Source: Delphinus delphis
Lineage: Eukaryota > Chordata > Mammalia > Artiodactyla > Delphinidae
Direction: 5' to 3'
NCBI RefSeq assembly: GCF_949987515.2
Contig: NC_082692.2
Coordinates: 94,001,488 to 94,065,487 of the forward strand
Length of the DNA: 64,000 nt
The translations under genes were made by a program, and so were the position numbers. A model generated the notes under the pieces. It saw nothing but the letters and a program-made list of their open reading frames with translations. It made no database searches and was not told the DNA's origin. Of this stretch, positions 59,946 through 64,000 are shown in pieces (position 1 is the stretch's first letter; each line of letters starts with the position of its first letter).

Positions 59946-60440
59946 TGTTAAAGAAAAAACAGAGTCTGACGGTAATTAAAGCAGTAAAAACAGCTTTTAT
60001 TAGGAACTATTGCAATAGGGGAAAAGGGACTCAGTATAGAACTCAGCTCAATACTGAATACAGAATGGACAAGTCGGGATTTATAAACCAGAAGCATGGT
60101 GGGGATCAGACGATAGAACGTTATTAAAGGAGAAGCATTTGGAGTAAGGCTGAATTCTGGCTAAACCAGCGTAACAGAATTCTTGCTGAAAGCAGGTTAG
60201 GGTAATCAGCCACGGCCTAGAGGACGGTGAAGGATGAGGAGTTTGACCAGATGTCAAGGTGGGGGATTTTGGCTAAACTAACTTAGCAGGATTCTTTCTA
60301 AAACTGGGGTTTTAAGGATGTACTCAAGGTCAGGTCCTAGTGAGGCTCAGAAGAGTCTACCCTAGAGTTTAGTCAAAGAGAAGACTTTGCTCTTCTCCTT
60401 CGCTTAATTATTTCTTGTTCTTAATTTCTCCCCTTAAGCA
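59946..60440 (-). mobile_element. probable solitary LTR of an endogenous retrovirus, antisense
   Basis: Read on the minus strand, a TATA-like 'tttataaatccc' (complement of 60076-60087) is followed about 80 bp later by the poly-A signal AATAAAA (complement of 59995-60001). The element then ends in 'tctttaaca' at 59946. This spacing fits an LTR. The U3 side holds two related segments at 60155-60190 and 60267-60305 ('ggctaaac...ttag/gtaacag...attctt'). No internal viral genes are seen. The family is not identified. Confidence 0.5.
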
Positions 60441-60800
60441 TCACATTCTCAGGAAAGATTCCCTGATTAGGTCAATTCCTGAAATGCGTGATTTATTTCT
60501 TATTCACAGCATTCATAATCATGTATTTATATGCTTACTTAATTCTTAAGATTATTAATTATCTTTTAGGATATAAGTCATTGAAGACAGGAATGATTTG
60601 TTTTATTGTGTTGTTTGTTAGTTAACTGCTTTAGTCTGCCTTTTTTCTCATTATTTTATCCCCATTCTAGCAAAATACATGGCACTTATTAGACATGCAA
60701 AGGATTAATTTTTTAACATGTTTATTGGAATATAATTGCTTTACATTGTTGTTAGTTGCTGCTGTATAAAAATGTTAAACAGCTATACATATACATATAT

Positions 60801-60854
60801 CCCCATATCCCCTCCCTCTTGTGTCTCCCTCCCACCCTCCCTATCCCACCCCTC
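60801..60854 (-). other. G-rich tract in L1 3' UTR (possible G-quadruplex)
   Basis: The minus strand carries 'gggagggtgggaggga' and a nearby 'gagggagggg', as at 13083-13136. Confidence 0.75.
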
Positions 60855-61266
60855 TAGGTGGTCACAAAGCACTGAGCTGATCTCCCTGTGCTATGCGGCT
60901 GCTTCCCACTAGCCATCTGTTTTACATTTGGTAGTGTATATATGTCAGTGCCATTCTCTCACTTCGTCTCAACTTACCCTTCCCTCTCCCCACGTGCTCA
61001 AGTCCATTCTCTACATCTGCGTCTTTATTCCTGTCCTGCCCCTAGGTTCTTCAGAACCATGTTTGGTTTTTTTTTTTTTTTTTTAGATTCTAGATATATG
61101 TGTTAGCATACAGTATTTGTTTTTCTCTTTCTGACTTACTTCACTCTGTATGACAGACTCTAGGTCCATCTACCTCACTACAAATAACTCAATTTCGTTT
61201 CTTTTTTATGGCTGAGTAATATTCCATTGTATATATGTGCCATATCTTCTTTATCCACTCATCTGT

Positions 61267-61632
61267 TCATGGACACTTAGGTTGCTTCCATGTCCTGGCT
61301 ATTATAAATAGTGCTGCAGTGAACACTGTGGTACATGACGCTTCTTGAATTATGGTTTTCTCAGGGTGTATGCCCAGTAGTGGGATTGCTGGGTCATATG
61401 GTAGTTCTATTTTTAGGTGTTTAAGGAACTTCCATACTGTTCTCCATAGAGGCTGTATCAGTTTACATTCCCACCAAGGGTGCAAGAGGGTTCCCTTTTC
61501 TGCACACCCTCTCCAGCATTTATTGTTTGTAGATTTTTTTGATGATGGCCATTCTGACCAGTGTGATGTGATACCTCCTGTGGTTTTGATATACATTTCT
61601 CTAATGATTAGTGATGTTGAGCATCCTTTCAT
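61267..61632 (-). pseudogene. L1 ORF2 C-terminal segment
   Basis: The minus strand encodes the ORF2p C-terminus with an intact Cys/His pattern '[18 protein letters not shown]' (C-x3-C-x7-H-x4-C) and '[15 protein letters not shown]'. It is separated from the upstream 448-codon part by frame breaks at 61633-61865. Confidence 0.9.
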
Positions 61633-61864
61633 GTGTTTGTTGGCAATCTGTATATCTTCTTTGGAGAATGTCTATTTAGGTCTTCCACCCATTTTTGGAG
61701 AGGGTTGTTTGTTTTTTTGATACTGACCTGCATGAGCTACTTGTATATTTTGGAGATTAATCCTTTGTCATTTGCTTCATTTGCAAGTATTTTCTCCCAT
61801 TCTGAGGGCTGTCTTTTCGACATGTTTATGGTTTCCTTGGCTATGCAAAAGCTTTTAAGTTTCA

Positions 61865-63211
61865 TTAGGTCCCATTTGTTTTTGTTTTTATTTCCATTTC
61901 TCTAGGAGATGGGCCAAAAAGGATCTTGCAGTGATTTATGTCATGGAGTGTTCTGCCTATGTTTTCCTCTAAGAATTCTATAGTGTCTGGCCTTACATTT
62001 AGACCTTTAATCTGTTTTGAGTTTATTTTTGTGTGTGGTGTTAGGGAGTGTTCTAATTTCATTCTTTTAAATGCAGCTGTCCAGTTTTCCCAGCACCACT
62101 TATTAAAGAGGCTGTCTTTTCTCCATTGTATATTCTTGCCTCCTTTATCAAAGATAAGGTGACCATTTGTGTGTGGGTTTATCTCTGGGCTTTCTGTCCT
62201 GTTCCATTTATCTAAATTTCTGTTCATGTGCCAGTACCATACTGTCTTGATTACTATAGCTTTGTAGTATAGTCTGAAGTCCAGGAACCTGATTCCTCCA
62301 GCTCCATTTTTCTTTCTCGAGATTGCTTTGGCTATTTGGGGTCTTTTGTGTTTCCATACAAATTGTGAAATTTTTTGTTCTAGTTCTGTGAAAAATGCCA
62401 TTGGTAGTTTGATAAGGATTGCACTGAATCTGTAGATTGCTTTGAGTAGTAGAGTCATTTTCACAGTGTTGATTCTTCTGATCCAAGGACATGGTATATC
62501 TCTCCATCTGTTTGTATCATCTTTAATTTCTTTCATCACTGTCTTATAGTTTCCTGTATACAGGTCTTTTATCTCCTTAAGTAGGTTTATTCCTACGTAT
62601 TTTATTCTTTTTGTTGCAGTGGTAAATGGGAGTGTTTCCTTAATTTCTCTTTCAGAATTTTCATCATTAGTATATAGGAATGCAAGAGATTTCTGTGCAT
62701 TAACTTTGTATCCTGCTACTTTACCAAATTCATTGATTACCTCTAGTAGTTTTCTGGTAGCATCTTTAGGATTCCCTATGTATAGTATCATGTCATCTGC
62801 AGACAGTGACAGTTTTACTTCTTCTTTTCTGTTTTGTATTCCTTTTATTTCTTTTTCTTCTCTGATTGCTGTGGGTAAAACTTCCAAAACTATGTTGAAT
62901 AATAGTGTTGAGAGTGGACAACCTTGTCTTGTTCCTGATCTTGGTGGAGATGGTTTCAGTTTTTCACCTTTGAGAACAATGTTGGCTGTGGGTTTGTCAT
63001 ATACAGTCTTTATTATGTTGAGGTAGGTTCCCTCTATGCCCACTTTCTGGAGAGTTTTTATCATAAATGAGTGTTGAATTTTGTCAAAAGCTTTTTCTGC
63101 ATCTTTTGACATGATCATATGGGTTTTCTTCTTCAATTTGTTAATATGGTGTATAACATTGATTGATTTGCGTTTATTGAAGAATCCTTGCATTCCTGGA
63201 ATAAACCCCAT
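61865..63211 (-). pseudogene. L1 ORF2 reverse-transcriptase segment, 448-codon open frame
   Basis: This is the longest open frame in the window and is L1 ORF2p, not a host gene. It contains '[13 protein letters not shown]', '[20 protein letters not shown]' and the catalytic box as '[10 protein letters not shown]'. Related copies, including that at 14892-15485, have 'LFADD', so the Phe is changed to Ser while both Asp residues remain. Downstream parts include '[15 protein letters not shown]' and '[16 protein letters not shown]'. The frame ends at 61865 because of a frameshift or stop. Upstream, 63259-63543 continues the gene in another frame ('[20 protein letters not shown]'). Function as an enzyme is unlikely. 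Confidence 0.93.
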
Positions 63212-63258
63212 TTGATCATGGTGTATGATCTTTTTAATGTGCTGCTGGATTCTGTTTG

Positions 63259-63543
63259 CTAGTATTTGTTGAGGATTTTTGCATCTATGTTCATCAATGA
63301 TATTGGCCTGTAGTTTTCTTTCTTTGTAACATCTCTGTCTGGTGTTGGTATCAGGGTGATCGTGGTCGCATAGAATGAGATTTGGAGTGTTCCTCCTTCT
63401 GCTATACTTTGGATGAGTTTGAGAAAGATAGGTGTTAGCTCTTCTCTAAATGTTTGCTGGAATTCGCCTGTGAAGCCATCTGGTCCAAGGCTTTTTTTTG
63501 TTGGAAGATTTTTAATCACAGTTCCAACTTCAGTGCTTGTCAT
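63259..63543 (-). pseudogene. L1 ORF2 reverse-transcriptase N-terminal segment
   Basis: This encodes '[13 protein letters not shown]' and '[19 protein letters not shown]', the first conserved blocks of the L1 reverse transcriptase. It is out of frame with the 61865-63211 segment and is cut off upstream by the SINE at 63563. Confidence 0.9.
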
Positions 63544-63562
63544 TGGTCTGTTTATATTTTCT

Positions 63563-63959
63563 TTTTTTTAAAGGTAAATTTTACTCTCTATATATTGTAT
63601 CTCAGTAAACTTGACTTTTTTAAAAAAATTATTTTATTTATTAATTAATTTATTTTGGCTGCGTCGGGTCTTCGTTGCTGCGTGCAGGCTTTCTCTACTT
63701 GCGGCGTGCAGGGGTTACTCTTCGTTGCGGTGCACGGGCTTCTCATTGCAGTGGCTTCTCTTCTTGTGGAGCACAGACTCTAGGTGCATGGGCTTCAAGT
63801 AGTTGTGGCACACAGGCTCCAGAGCACAGGATCAGTAGTTTTGGCTCACAGGCTTAGTTGCTCTGTGGCATGTTAGATCTTCCTGGTGCAGGACTCAAAC
63901 CTGTGTCCCCTGCATTGGCAGGAGGATTCTTAACCACTGTGCCAGCAGGGAAGCCCCTT
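63563..63959 (-). mobile_element. tRNA-derived SINE (long CHR type) with extra 3' sequence, antisense
   Basis: The head is at 63959, with a long-form body and an A/T-rich tail complement near 63618-63655. Beyond the tail lie about 46 bases of unrelated sequence (63571-63616), then a second T run (63562-63569). A perfect 12-bp target-site duplication, 'tttatattttct', at 63551-63562 and 63960-63971 encloses everything. The L1 ORF2 sequence is continuous once one duplicate is removed, so the SINE is younger than the L1. Confidence 0.93.
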
Positions 63960-64000
63960 TTTATATTTTCTATTTCTTCCTGGTTCAGTCTCGATGGTTG

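Larger units (their letters stand above)
60706..64000 (-). mobile_element. LINE-1, antisense, running off the window
   Basis: The 3' end is near 60706 ('ttttttaacatg', then 3' UTR). ORF2 extends from about 61260 to beyond the window end. The 3' UTR closely matches that of the 12977-19226 L1. A long SINE interrupts ORF2 at 63563-63959. How much of the 5' part exists cannot be seen. Confidence 0.92.

Noticed and set aside
61865..63211. 448-codon open frame as a possible host gene
   Set aside because: It carries L1 reverse-transcriptase motifs and lies inside an L1 with its own 3' UTR.

Overview
The window is mammalian nuclear DNA, most likely from a cetacean and probably a toothed whale. The main evidence is a set of tRNA-derived SINEs of the CHR family known from whales, hippopotamus and ruminants. 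Their head reads 'gcttccctggtggcgcagtgg', and the short copies carry the GC-rich body typical of dolphin copies. I saw no BovB LINE, which would be expected in a ruminant. Species assignment is inference.

I find no intact host protein-coding gene, rRNA, tRNA, CRISPR array or operon. Nearly every long reading frame lies in a SINE or a LINE-1 (L1). The window looks like AT-rich, gene-poor intergenic or deep intronic sequence. Its content is a layered record of transposition.

Layout. 1-2280: unassigned. 2281-5207: internally deleted antisense L1 with a SINE inside. 5208-8692: unassigned sequence, a MIR, three full-length SINEs and one SINE fragment. 8990-20290: an ancient antisense L1 split by a MaLR-like LTR (itself split by another repeat and a SINE), two more SINEs and an essentially full-length 6.25-kb L1 (12977-19226). 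20300-32800: unassigned DNA, two SINEs, MIR and L2 remnants, and a GC-richer unexplained block near 23.0-23.75 kb. 33073-33602: a (TC)n tract and a 500-bp pure A/T repeat island. 33.6-50 kb: mostly unassigned, with MIRs, SINEs, an L1 3' fragment, a hAT-type element and a possible pseudogene fragment near 47.1-47.5 kb. 51170-51660: a CpG-dense stretch that could be a promoter. 53-58 kb: MER20-like, MIR and L2 remnants. 59519-59849: a hAT-type element with a mariner miniature element inside it. 59946-60440: a probable solitary LTR. 60706-64000: antisense L1 that runs off the window and carries a SINE with an apparent 3' transduction.

Nothing here looks like a new enzymatic or defence system. 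The best leads are the 3'-transduced SINE, the mariner-in-hAT nest, the five-layer nest at 9-20 kb, the 35-bp perfect duplication in one SINE, the A/T island, and the isolated CpG-dense stretch with promoter-like motifs.
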